This document shows, piece after piece, positions 9,926-18,689 of a DNA stretch of 64,000 bases. The stretch spans positions 124,001 to 188,000 of the forward strand of contig CALZFC010000144.1 of the NCBI GenBank assembly GCA_945643635.1. Reading direction: 5' to 3'. The translations under genes were made by a program, and so were the position numbers. This stretch comes from Allodiplogaster sudhausi (lineage: Eukaryota > Nematoda > Chromadorea > Rhabditida > Diplogasteridae). The notes under the pieces were generated by a model. That model saw nothing but the letters and a program-made list of their open reading frames with translations. It was not told the DNA's origin and made no database searches. Position 1 is the stretch's first letter. The number at the start of each line of letters is the position of its first letter.

Positions 9926-11170
9926 CAAGATCGCGTCGGGACTGGCTGCGGCTTCGTACGCTTCGGTATTCTCTCACTGACGACGCTCTTCTTGGCTTTG
10001 ATCATGTCGTGGTGGGGCGATGGTCAATTTACTATTTTCTTTATCAAAAAACTTAGAAAAAAAATCTACACGTTAGAACAAAGAGTTGTGGTGTGGAGAC
10101 CATGGAATTGGAAAAGGCATGCTGGAAATCCCCGAGCACGATGTAGCGACGAATTCGACCGAAATCTGTCAAATAGTTGGGTGCGAATCCCAGTCCCTGA
10201 TTGTGGAGTGAACTGTTAATCTACAAGTATCTAAAGTGCTGAGATCTCTGAAAATATTCGTAGCATTATCGTGATCCGACAAGTGCCAATCCTCGCCATC
10301 ATGAGGACGCCGGCGATTTTAGCCAGCTGGGGTTGTGTCTACGGCATCTTCCTTGTCTCGCAATTCGCCATCTCCTTCTCCACAATGTGCGTTTATCTTT
10401 GCCGGTCTAATTTCTCCCTATCTTAATCTCTCTCAATGTCTTTCCCTCTCGCTCGTCTCTCTCTCTCTCTCTCTGTCATCCATCTCATTTCCAGCTACAT
10501 TTTGTATGCCCTTGGCTACGACGCGAAGACCGCAGGCGTCCTGTCAATGGGGTCGCTCTCTGCGCTGCTCACAGTCAAGTTCCGGAATGCTCTCCGACAA
10601 GCTGCGTGTGCCAGAGGTGGTGGGGGATGATGGAGATAGATAGGGATATCGATGGAGACAGATAGGGATCTCCTTCTCTCTCGCTATCTCCCAGGTGCTC
10701 AAAATGCGCGTGTTCAACTCGCTCGCGATGTACGGCATCTCTGCTTGCTTCATCGCTCGTTTTCTCATCCCGCAGCAGCACAACTATGTTGATGTTCTGC
10801 TGATGGATACAGAGGGCAGAAATTCTAGGGTTTTTTTCAGAATTAAAAGCCTGCAATGGCTTGGCCTAATTATTTTTTACTGTTGGTATTATTCAATCTT
10901 CTGTTTCCCACTCTTTCTAAGCAGAAAAAGGGACAAATATTTGTCGTCGCGCATTCAAATTGGCCTTGATCTGCCACTGTTGAATAATTCCTAAATTGGT
11001 TCTAATAAACAAATTTCTTTAATACGATGAGCAAAGAAAAGAAATTGCTGTTACAGTCCTTCCGATTGGACTTTGTGGCTTCCACGCCGCCGGCTATCCA
11101 AAGAGAATCGTGCTGGTTTCGAAGGAACACAGCCCCTTTGTCAGTCGCGCAGGTTAGGAGGAGGAGTGAA

Positions 11171-11214
<44 letters not shown>

Positions 11215-11652
11215 AAGAGAAAGAAAAGAGAGGAAGAGAGAAATAGAGTGAGAGAATGTTCTGAGGTGACCGCCAGCTTGCCCATGATCACTGGCTCATT
11301 TCTCGTGCCGATGCTAACCGAATTCAATACTCTCGACGAGTGGAACATCGTCTTTTTGCTCACTAGATATCATTTTACAACAATTACTTTTTCATTCAGG
11401 TGTGCTAACAATAACACACACAATCTTCCTGCTGACCGCAAAGGCGACTCCGCTTCGTGGACAGCGACCGCAACATCAACGAGGGATACTGTTATGAAGG
11501 GTGCTGTGGAGAGAAATACTGTAGACAGGGATACTGTAGAGAATGGTTCAGCTACAGATGAATCGACAACAACTGCACAACTCGAAGACGGAAGTAATGA
11601 CAGCGATTCGATGAATCGCGACAACAATACCCCTTTGAACGCTACTTCATAG
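9926..11652 (+). pseudogene. Second SLC17-like copy, internally deleted and frameshifted
   Basis: Matches the transporter gene at 80-4828 in the same orientation. Exon 1 (ATG at 9923, MQDRVGTGCGFVRFG) is followed directly by the equivalent of exon 10 (about 10283-10387), so exons 2-9 are missing. Exon 11 has lost four bases relative to copy 1 (AAGTTCCGGAAT versus AAGTTCTGCTCCGGAAT, about 10578), shifting the frame. Exons 12 (10695), 13 (11061) and 14 (11264) remain. Exon 14 lacks the TACGCTG donor and runs into a stop. The last exon (11400-11652) has a Ser/Thr/Asp-rich extension in another frame. This is a pseudogene by deletion plus indels. Confidence 0.85.
11163..11250. repeat. (GA)n microsatellite
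   Basis: GA run between exon 13 and exon 14 equivalents of the transporter pseudogene, in the same place as the GA run at 4440-4480 of copy 1. Confidence 0.85.
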
Positions 11653-11925
11653 TATAGACATATTTTTTGAATAAATTTTTTCATGAATAATTTCTGACAC
11701 TAAATAACGAAAATTGTTATGTTTATGGGATGATTGAAAATTGACTTTTCAACTCATTCCATGATAAAAGGTGTGCAACAATTTTCTCGTCGTTTCGCCA
11801 AGGATATAGCCATTTAAACTTTCTTATTTCAAATTCTAGATCACTTTAAGCTGTATAAATAATTGTATGCATATGTGATTTCATGCCTTCCATCAAAATG
11901 ATTCATTTAGGAGAAAGGGAGTGAC

Positions 11926-11979
11926 AAAGAGAGAGAGAGAGAGACAAGGAGAGACAGAGAGAGAGGCAAGGAGAGACAC

Positions 11980-12010
<31 letters not shown>

Positions 12011-12150
12011 GGCAAGGAGAGAGAGAGGTAGTGTCAAAGAGAGAGAGATAGAGAGAGAGAGATAGAGAGAAAGAGAGAGCTTGATGGAAAAAGAAGGGGG
12101 GTATTAATAAGGAGAGAGACAGATAGAGAGAAATATTGATAGAGAGAAAA
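11926..12150. repeat. (GA)n microsatellite
   Basis: Long imperfect GA/GAGACA run. Minus-strand Leu/Ser-rich frames here are repeat artefacts. Confidence 0.85.
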
Positions 12151-12224
12151 AAGAGAAAGCACGAGATAAAGAAACAGAGAATGCTAAAGAGCTGGGAGGG
12201 ATGGCGTGTGAGGGAAGTTGAAAC

Positions 12225-12500
12225 AAAGAGGCTTACCGAGGCAGATAGAATAGAATAGGTGACTTCAGTAATCGTTCGAAATCTTTCATGAAAAGGGAAG
12301 ACGTTGGCGGGTGCAGAAGTTGGCCTCTTCGGGTGGCGCGAAAGTCGCATCGTTAGCAGTGGTTTTTTACAATTTGGATACTTCAAACTTGGTTAATTAA
12401 ACCGAAGGAGCATGGAAGCTTCCAGAAGAAATAGGTTACAAAAACACGCTTATCGTTAGCGCTTTATTTGTAGTTAGCTATCTATTTGTGCAGATGAATA
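12225..12500 (+). repeat. Segmental duplication block, copy 2
   Basis: Near-identical to 6240-6515 (see that entry). It follows the broken transporter copy, as copy 1 follows the intact gene. Confidence 0.8.
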
Positions 12501-12747
12501 AATAATAACTGGCCTGTGAGGAGAGGTTGCTAACCCGACGAGGAAGATTCTCGCCGAGGAGACAATCTCACTCAAATGTATGTAATTAAACCGGGAAATA
12601 CCGAGAGGTGATGGCATCGAAACGAATAGGGCGAAGTGAATGAGAAAGGGAAGAGAGGAAAGGGGGAAGAGACACGTGGAAAGTAAGCAATAAGTGAAAA
12701 GGCATTGACAAAAAATTAATTGAAAGCAAGCTATAAGATGTATCACT

Positions 12748-12815
12748 TGTCTCCGTTTCTGATATTGATGATACTTCGGATATAGATGTACCATCAATAT
12801 CAGAAACGGAGACAA
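12748..12815. repeat. Short inverted repeat
   Basis: CTTGTCTCCGTTTCTGATATTGATG (12748-12772) is followed by its near-exact reverse complement ending GATATCAGAAACGGAGACAAG-like sequence (about 12790-12815), able to form a stem with a short loop. No gene is recognised around it. Confidence 0.6.
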
Positions 12816-12944
12816 GTCTAGAAGCAATTGTGATGCATGAAATCAGGCCTATCTTAATAAAGGAGACGATGTGAAATTGGAATTGAAATGAGAGAGATGT
12901 GTGGGCGCCAGGATCCAAATTTTCCCACGGTCCTGTGTCCCAGC

Positions 12945-13412
12945 CAGAGGTGTCAACGGGCCCAACATTTTTGGGCCGGCCCGGCCCGTCGGGCCCAAGG
13001 TCTGGGCCGGCCCGGCCCGAGCGATTTCCGGGCCCTTGAATTTTGGGCCCGGCCCGGCCCGGCCCGGCCCGTGGGCCCGTTTGAGCCAGATTTTCAAAAA
13101 TTCTGTAGGAAAAGTCCGACGAGCTAAAGAATATTTTGAAATTCAAAATTTTTCATGTTCATGCTATGTACATATATTCATTTTAATGTATACTTTAAAA
13201 CGTTTTAGGAGAAAAATGAACAAATGAAGATAGTTTTGCACCTAAAAGTGCCACCAGTCGTCTTGACTGGACGACATCGTGTGCTTATCGGGCCCAAACG
13301 GGCCCGACGGGCCGGCCCGTCGGGCCGGCCCAACTTTTTAGGGCCCGGCCCGGCCCGGCCCGCGGGCCCAGCCCGGGCCGGGCCGGGCTGGGCCGGGCCG
13401 TTGACACCTCTG
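12945..13412. mobile_element. Non-autonomous hAT-type element with 8-bp target duplication
   Basis: A 468-bp element begins CAGAGGTGTCAACGGGCCC and ends with the inverted copy GGGCCGTTGACACCTCTG. CAGAGGTG-type ends are typical of hAT transposons. Flanks are GTCCCAGC (12937-12944) and GTCCCGGC (13413-13420), an 8-bp duplication with one change, the hAT length. Both arms are runs of GGCCCGGCC-type sequence about 120 bp long and complementary to each other, around an AT-richer core with no coding capacity. A diverged relative may start at 26451. Confidence 0.85.
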
Positions 13413-13544
13413 GTCCCGGCGGGCTGTTAGCCATAAGCCCCGCCCCTTCCCCCTGGACGTGCCCCAGCGGTCTGGGGGGTGCCTGTGGCGCCACATTTTC
13501 CCACGGTGTGGGGGAACCCCCCTAGGGGGTATGGGGGAACCCCT

Positions 13545-13760
13545 AAGGAATGTTTGGAATGTATGACGTCATCAATTAGGGTATCAATTACACTAATTAG
13601 GCGATCAAGCCCTTAAGGAATGTTTGGAATGTATGACGTCATTAATTAGGGTATCAATTACACTAATTAGTCCCTCCAAATTTCGGGGTTTTTGGCCCTC
13701 CAGATTTTGGGGGTTTTTGGCCCTCCATATTTTGGGGGTTTTTTGGCCCACCCACGACGC
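13545..13760. repeat. Two short tandem repeats
   Basis: A segment with AAGGAATGTTTGGAATGTAT and GACGTCAT.AATTAGGGTA is duplicated at about 13546-13601 and 13614-13671. It is followed by three units of about 29 bp with the core GGGGGTTTTTGGCCCTCCA (13676-13760). Confidence 0.85.
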
Positions 13761-13959
13761 ATTTTTGGTGTGACTTTTTGCAACGTTTCCCATAAACACA
13801 TATACCATGCTTCCCTCAAAACTCGAACTGATGACCTTACGGCTTACTGAGCCGCGACGTAGCCATTACTCTAATCGTCTGACATGCATACATGGCCATC
13901 ATTGCTTTTACATATCTCTCAGAGGTATGCGCAACGATAGAAATTTTCCAACGCTCTCT

Positions 13960-14770
13960 TCTCTACACGCTCTCTCTTTCTCTCTTTCTCTACACACTCT
14001 CTCTATCTCTATACTATTTCTCTCTTTTTCTTTCTCTCTTTCTATACACACTCTCTCTATCTCTATACTATTTCTCTCTTTCTCTCTTTCTCTGCACACT
14101 CTCTCTATCTCTATACTATTTCTCTCTTTTTCTTTCTCTCTTTCTCTACACACTCTCTCTATCTCCATACTATTTCTCTCTCTCTCTCTCACTCTATCTA
14201 TCGTTCTCTACTTTGAGGCATATGCCTTGCCGTAGGCCCGTACCATGTTGTGAGCACGCACTATATGACAGTCTTTCTCTCTCTCTTTCTATACACTATT
14301 TCTCTACACTCTCTCTCTCTATCTCTATACTATTTCTTTCTCTTTCTCTCTTTCTCTACACACTCTCTCTATCTCTATACTATTTCTCTCTTTTTCTTTC
14401 TCTCTTTCTCTACACACTCTCTCTATCTCTATACTATTTCTCTCTTTTTCTTTCTCTCTTTCTCTACACACTCTCTCTATCTCCATACTATTTCTCTCAA
14501 TCTCTCACTCTATCTATCGTTCTCTACTTTGAGGCATATGCCTTGCCTTAGGCCCGTACCATGTTGTGAGCACGCACTATATGACAGTCTTTCTCTCTCT
14601 CTCTTTCTATACACTATTTCTCTACACTCTCTCTCTATCTCTCTCTTTATCTCTATACTCTCTCTCTTTTCTACATTATTTCTCTACTCTCTCTCTCTCT
14701 CTTTCCTCTACTGTCAGGCATCTACTTTGCCTTAGGCCCGTACCACGTTGTGAACAAGTCACCCCTTACT
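13960..14770. repeat. Pyrimidine minisatellite with a larger interspersed repeat
   Basis: Units of about 57 bp built on CACTCTCTCTATCTCTATAC and TATTTCTCTCTTT. A non-pyrimidine block (TGCCTTGCCGTAGGCCCGTA, then TGTTGTGAGCACGC) recurs at 14217, 14533 and 14728, giving a higher-order period of roughly 316 then 195 bp. All Leu/Ser-rich frames here are artefacts. Confidence 0.85.
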
Positions 14771-14941
14771 ATCTGGCAAGCTTTCTCTATCTCTCTCTTT
14801 TTCTCTACTCACCACCTCACTTTCCTTTCCTCTCTCTCTGTTCCCGCACCATGACTCATCCATCCAATCGTTTGAGCAGACACACTTCTTCTCCCTCCTC
14901 TTCTCTCATTGTCCACAAGTGATTCAACAGCGTAACAAAAA

Positions 14942-15253
14942 TCATTTATTTGAATACAGTCTTGCAATAGTTTCATCATATACATCTTTAGCATGGATAT
15001 TGAAGAAAATCATATTATTAACCATTTTGTATGTATTAGCACATGTATTACACAAAACCAATTCAATTCTACCGCATTCGTCAGGCTGCGTAGAGTTGTA
15101 GATTGCACAGTTTCTACACTGAGGAATATGAAGAGCACGAGGGAAGTTTAATTGATGAATTCTGGAATCTCCTTGAGGTTCTTGAAACCGAGGGATCTTA
15201 AGGAAAATGTTTACCATGAATAGCAAATAAATAAAAATAAAAACCTCAGTCAT
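14942..15253 (-). CDS. Polinton small CxxC protein 2
   Basis: 103 residues. N-terminus is hydrophobic (MTEVFIFIYLLFMVNIFL). The middle has CRNCAIYNSTQPDECG, then LVLCNTCAN, a four-cysteine zinc-ribbon-like arrangement. The spacing and the LC.(T/S)C.N ending resemble the neighbouring ORF at 15255-15639 (CQKC ... LCASCHN), suggesting tandem duplication. Its ATG starts one base after the stop of that ORF (TGATATG). I do not recognise the family. It could be a DNA- or protein-binding accessory factor. Confidence 0.6.
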   Translation of the reverse strand: MTEVFIFIYLLFMVNIFLKIPRFQEPQGDSRIHQLNFPRALHIPQCRNCAIYNSTQPDECGRIELVLCNTCANTYKMVNNMIFFNIHAKDVYDETIARLYSNK

Positions 15254-15254
15254 A

Positions 15255-15639
15255 TCAAAGTCGTGAGTTGAGACTATCGTTTCCGTTCTTCAATACAATA
15301 TTCCGAAAAATTGATGACTGGATATTACGGTTCGCGTTATGACAAGAGGCACACAGCGTGATGGTGATTGTGCGGGAAGAAGCGGCAGTTACGTTTCGCC
15401 TAGCACACTTTTGACAGACTGCCAGGAATATCAAGTGCTGCGAGCGAACTATTACGGGTCTTGATTTTTCAGGAGTTTTGTATGCTTCAGCCAGATCGCG
15501 GAACGAGCGCTTAAAATATACTTTATTTGGAATAATATATTTAAAAAAATAAAACCTTTGGTGTTGGTTGCTCGTCGTCGCTACTAAGCCGCCGTTTCCT
15601 TTTTAAATCGTTTTCTGAAGAACCACTAGACTGGGACAT
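15255..15639 (-). CDS. Polinton small CxxC protein 1, spliced
   Basis: Begins at an ATG whose A is the last base of the upstream zinc-finger stop codon (TAATG). Exon 1 (15639-15556) encodes MSQSSGSSENDLKRKRRLSS and an acidic stretch. A 46-base GT-AG intron (15555-15510) is inferred because removing it joins exon 1 in phase to exon 2 (15509-15255), which carries AVCQKCARRNV and TLCASCHNANR, a two-CxxC zinc-ribbon-like pair. Predicted length is 112 residues. The intron size matches the two other introns in this element (49 and 51 bases). Function unknown; the basic KRKRR near the start could be a nuclear signal. Confidence 0.55.
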
Positions 15640-15914
15640 TACACGTCGCGGAACTGAACATAGAGATTATCTTCCTCGTCAACCATCAAATTAATTAAAC
15701 CGATTGGGCGAATATAACGAGTAGTACGCGGTTCGTCTGGGTGTACACGCTTCAAGTGTCTACGCAGATTAAATCCAGTTGAAAAATTCGTGTGGCACTC
15801 GTCACAATTAAAATTCTTTTTCTCTTCTTCTTTCTCTTGCGGAGGAGTAATAGGTAGAGGAAAAGCCTTTTCCTCGGGCTTCTTTTGCTCGGGAGCGTTC
15901 TTTCTATCAGCCAT
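15639..15914 (-). CDS. Polinton C2H2 zinc-finger protein
   Basis: 91 residues with a charged, proline-containing N-terminal half and one classical C2H2 finger: FNCDECHTNFSTGFNLRRHL followed by KRVH, so C-x2-C-x12-H-x4-H. The tail ends VDEEDNLYVQFRDV. The start lies nine bases after the protease stop, and its own stop overlaps the next ATG (TAATG). Single-finger accessory proteins occur in several Maverick lineages. The role, perhaps DNA binding in gene control or packaging, is inferred. Confidence 0.8.
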   Translation of the reverse strand: MADRKNAPEQKKPEEKAFPLPITPPQEKEEEKKNFNCDECHTNFSTGFNLRRHLKRVHPDEPRTTRYIRPIGLINLMVDEEDNLYVQFRDV

Positions 15915-15923
15915 TCTGAATGA

Positions 15924-16421
15924 TCACAATGCTGTCAATGGTCTATTTATACATTTCTGTAACTGGGACTTGTACCACCTCAGTACTGATCTATCGTTTA
16001 ATCCAAAATTCTTCTTATTAAACATATTTTTAATAGAATAGATAGATTTCCCCAAACATCGCTGGTATAGAAAGAAAATAGCATAATGGCCACAAACATT
16101 GCTATCTATTCCTTGAACTCTCATATTAAACTCATTATACCGTTTAAAAGGCGCAAACCAATTTCTAATGCTCTCAGGCGTGGAATCGCCAGTTGAGTCA
16201 AAATAATCAACTGAGCCTGTTTTATCAACAAATGCCGCAACCCAGTGTTCCCCTATGCTATTTGAATCACCAGTGTTAAAAATAATGCAAAAAGGTCTTT
16301 TTTCGGGAATTGGAATAGAAGTATCACAAGGAAAACTTCCAATGTAATATCGCTGAGTTATAGGACAATTTCCAAGTAATTTATCGAGGTCAATATTCGT
16401 TAAGGCATTTACATCTGACAT
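15924..16421 (-). CDS. Polinton adenain-like cysteine protease
   Basis: About 165 residues from the ATG at 16421 (an in-frame ATG at 16457 abuts the upstream stop and could also be used). C5/Ulp1-fold maturation protease: catalytic histidine in GEHWVAAFVD, acidic residue in VDYFDSTGD, oxyanion glutamine in RVQGIDSNVCG and catalytic cysteine in the NVCGHYAIFFL motif. In Polintons this enzyme is thought to process capsid proteins. All catalytic residues are present, so it looks intact. It lies between the unknown ORF (16458-16886) and the zinc-finger gene (9-base gap). Confidence 0.93.
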   Translation of the reverse strand: MSDVNALTNIDLDKLLGNCPITQRYYIGSFPCDTSIPIPEKRPFCIIFNTGDSNSIGEHWVAAFVDKTGSVDYFDSTGDSTPESIRNWFAPFKRYNEFNMRVQGIDSNVCGHYAIFFLYQRCLGKSIYSIKNMFNKKNFGLNDRSVLRWYKSQLQKCINRPLTAL

Positions 16422-16457
16422 TTTTAATACAACAAGAAAATTGAGACTTAAATACAT

Positions 16458-16886
16458 TCAATACGAGATGGAAAGCGCTTCAATAGGAAACAACGATCCA
16501 TTCTGCGAAGAAACCAGTTGCACGAGGGTGAGATAAATGATGAAGTCGTGCTTCGCGTAGAAGTACTCCTGAAATTAAATTACTTAAAACATTAAAAATA
16601 TCAAATAGGCAAAATTAACCTTCAGCATTACTCGAACAGGGCGATTGCCGAGAGAATGGTGACGGCTTCGAATCTCCATTCCAACAACAAGTTTCTTGAA
16701 GCTGTTAGAGTTGGGGACAACACTGGGGAATTCCAACTCAAAGTTGTTGTCTAGGTGGGTCGTTCGAACTCTTCTTCTTGCGAGTTCAGAATTGATGAGG
16801 TGGATGTCATGGTCCGAAACGGGACCCGTCAAGTCAATATCCAGCTTTACGATGATAAACGTGCAGAGCGAGATGAAGCGAGACAT
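16458..16886 (-). CDS. Polinton small ORF of unknown function, spliced
   Basis: Starts at an ATG whose A is the last base of the capsid stop codon (TGATG at 16888-16884). Exon 1 (16886-16620) encodes 89 residues starting MSRFISLCTFIIVKLDIDL. A 51-base GT-AG intron (16619-16569) joins it in phase to exon 2 (16568-16458), which starts EYFYAKHDFIIYLTL. The stop TGA is followed directly by ATG of the longer protease reading. Predicted product is 125 residues, hydrophobic at the start with a middle rich in Arg. I do not recognise the family. It could instead be read as a C-terminal part of the capsid gene if splicing differs. Confidence 0.6.
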
Positions 16887-18231
16887 CAGTACTGTCTGTC
16901 AGAAAACACGTTGCGATATGAATCGATCTGCAATTAAACATATAAAAATAATAAACTTAATTGGAAATATCTCTACCTGATATAGACCATCATATTCCGC
17001 GTAAACTACAAGTTGCAAGCCAGTGTCTGGAGTCTTTTCAGAAAAGCGCATAGCAACTTGGGTAGTTCCACTACGAATAAGTTCAAAGTCGGCGTTTATA
17101 TCGGATGGTGACAGATTAAATGCAAACAATGTGAAACCCTTGCCATATTGCTTGTACGTAATTGCCAAATCTCTGTTTTCAGTAATAGCACCAATGTTCT
17201 CATAAAACATTAGAAAAGATTCCGCATAATCTCCTTTTTGAAAACTTGTTTTTACTGGTTGCGCAGGAAACGTTACTCCACCGGCATCAACGGAAACTTC
17301 AGTAAGATTGTTATGTTCGAAATTAAAAGGCGAATGTTTAAGGGAGCCATCAAATGCTGTTGAACTTACTAGACCTAGAATAATACGGCGGGGAATAATG
17401 TCAGTAAAAATAGTCGAGTAAGGCAAATCGTATCTTCCGCCAGGGACTGCCAGAACTCTGACACGGGTTTTTTTTATAAGGATATCTCGCCGGGTACGAT
17501 AGAAGCGTTTTTTCCAATGCAAGATTCGCAGAGCTAATAACGTCAACAGCACGAATTAAAAGTTTCATAGATACAATATCAACTTTAACATTATCTGGAT
17601 TTGCAGAAGCATGATGAGATTCCAAAACAAATTTGTCAGGATTTTTGTAAAAACGAAACTGGAGATTTAGGTGCGGCACCAGTAGTTTATCTGTTGTGAA
17701 ATGATCAATATGTACTGGGGCAATAATATCAATCTCGCCAGATTTTGCAATGGCTACACGGCTAAGGTATCCTTTATTGGTGGCTGAATCTAGACCTCCT
17801 TCGCCATCATCGTAAAAACCGGCTGCTTGCAGAACGCCATACATACTATCTGTGCTATGCGTTAGCAATGTTTCTAGATACGCCTTATATGCGTATTGAC
17901 TACATTCAAAAATTTGCTGGTTATTTATTTCTAGATTAACTTGTGAGAAAAAAGAGGCTCCAATATAATTTATGAAAGCATATTCGGCAACATCTTTGAT
18001 ATCTGCTTGGGTAATCTTCAATTTCATAGCAATATAAGTTTTGGAGCATTGCAAATAATGACGAGAATCGACAACATTAAAATCAAAAGGCCCAGTGTTA
18101 TTTATTGGCGTGCTAGAGGGAATTGATAGCCAACAGGCAGAATCTAGAGCAACTTGGGTAGCTGGCACTTCGAACAAAGCAAGTTCACTGCGTGTAGCAG
18201 GAACAGATTTAGGGTCAATAAGCTTGCCCAT
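16886..18231 (-). CDS. Polinton capsid protein (F54H12.2-like), one frameshift
   Basis: About 431 residues after repair in principle. The ATG at 18231 overlaps the upstream TGA (TGATG). The N-terminus SELALFEVPATQVALDSACW is typical of the Maverick family named after C. elegans F54H12.2, a predicted double-jelly-roll capsid protein. The frame breaks in a run of eight A residues (17467-17474, minus strand), where one base more or less restores it. Downstream it continues VRVLAVPGGRYDLPYSTIF. Near the end a 49-base GT-AG intron (16976-16928) splices DGLYQ to IDSYRNVFSDRQY and a stop. The break may be real decay, a sequencing error in the homopolymer, or translational frameshifting. The capsid role is family inference. 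Confidence 0.85.
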
Positions 18232-18689
18232 CACCGTGAGAAAATATCCTTAGGAAAACTCTTCTTCTTCTTCTTCATATGTCTTTTATACTTTTTCACT
18301 CCACGGGTTTTTGGCTTCTTTCGTTTTAGGGGTTTTCTCTTTCTTTTTCGCTTTTTACCACTTCCAGCTTGAAGTTGCGCTTTTCCACGTCTAGATAGAT
18401 TTTTGTATGCATTTTTGCCATGTTTTTTAAAAGAGTCCCCAATACTTCTTCCCATCGCTAAATCATCGGCTATGTGCTCGCCAGCCGTAAGTGCTTCAGT
18501 TGCGATATTTCGTCCGAGGCTCTTCGCAATTGGCAAAAGGGTTGTAAAGAGTTTCGAAAGTACGCCACCGATGCCAGAACTGCCGCGCTGATAAGGATTC
18601 CCACGAAAACCAGAGCCAACTTGACGTGCTTGTTCCAGAAACACATCTGACCAGTCTATTGAACTATTAGGGTCAAAGTGTAAATGCAT
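18231..18689 (-). CDS. Polinton pVI-like basic capsid-associated protein
   Basis: 152 residues. The N-terminal half has VGSGFRGNPYQRGSSGIGG then an amphipathic LFTTLLPIAKSLGRNIATEA, a layout seen in Maverick proteins likened to adenovirus pVI. The C-terminal 50 residues are Lys/Arg-rich (KKRKRKRKPLKRKKPK), suited to DNA binding or nuclear entry. The GSGFRG region resembles adenain cleavage contexts but this is not shown. The ATG abuts the penton stop (TAAATG) and its stop overlaps the capsid ATG (TGATG). Confidence 0.85.
   Translation of the reverse strand: MHLHFDPNSSIDWSDVFLEQARQVGSGFRGNPYQRGSSGIGGVLSKLFTTLLPIAKSLGRNIATEALTAGEHIADDLAMGRSIGDSFKKHGKNAYKNLSRRGKAQLQAGSGKKRKRKRKPLKRKKPKTRGVKKYKRHMKKKKKSFPKDIFSR

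Noticed and set aside
12586..13227. Frames rich in Gly/Pro/Ala/Arg over the GC-rich element
   Set aside because: They lie in the complementary arms of the hAT-type MITE and have no homologous features.
13805..13890. Minus-strand tRNA-like fold with a GTTCGAG T-loop
   Set aside because: The CGGCTCAGTAAGCCG stem could be an anticodon arm, but no 7-bp acceptor stem or proper D-arm is found. Not called as a tRNA gene.
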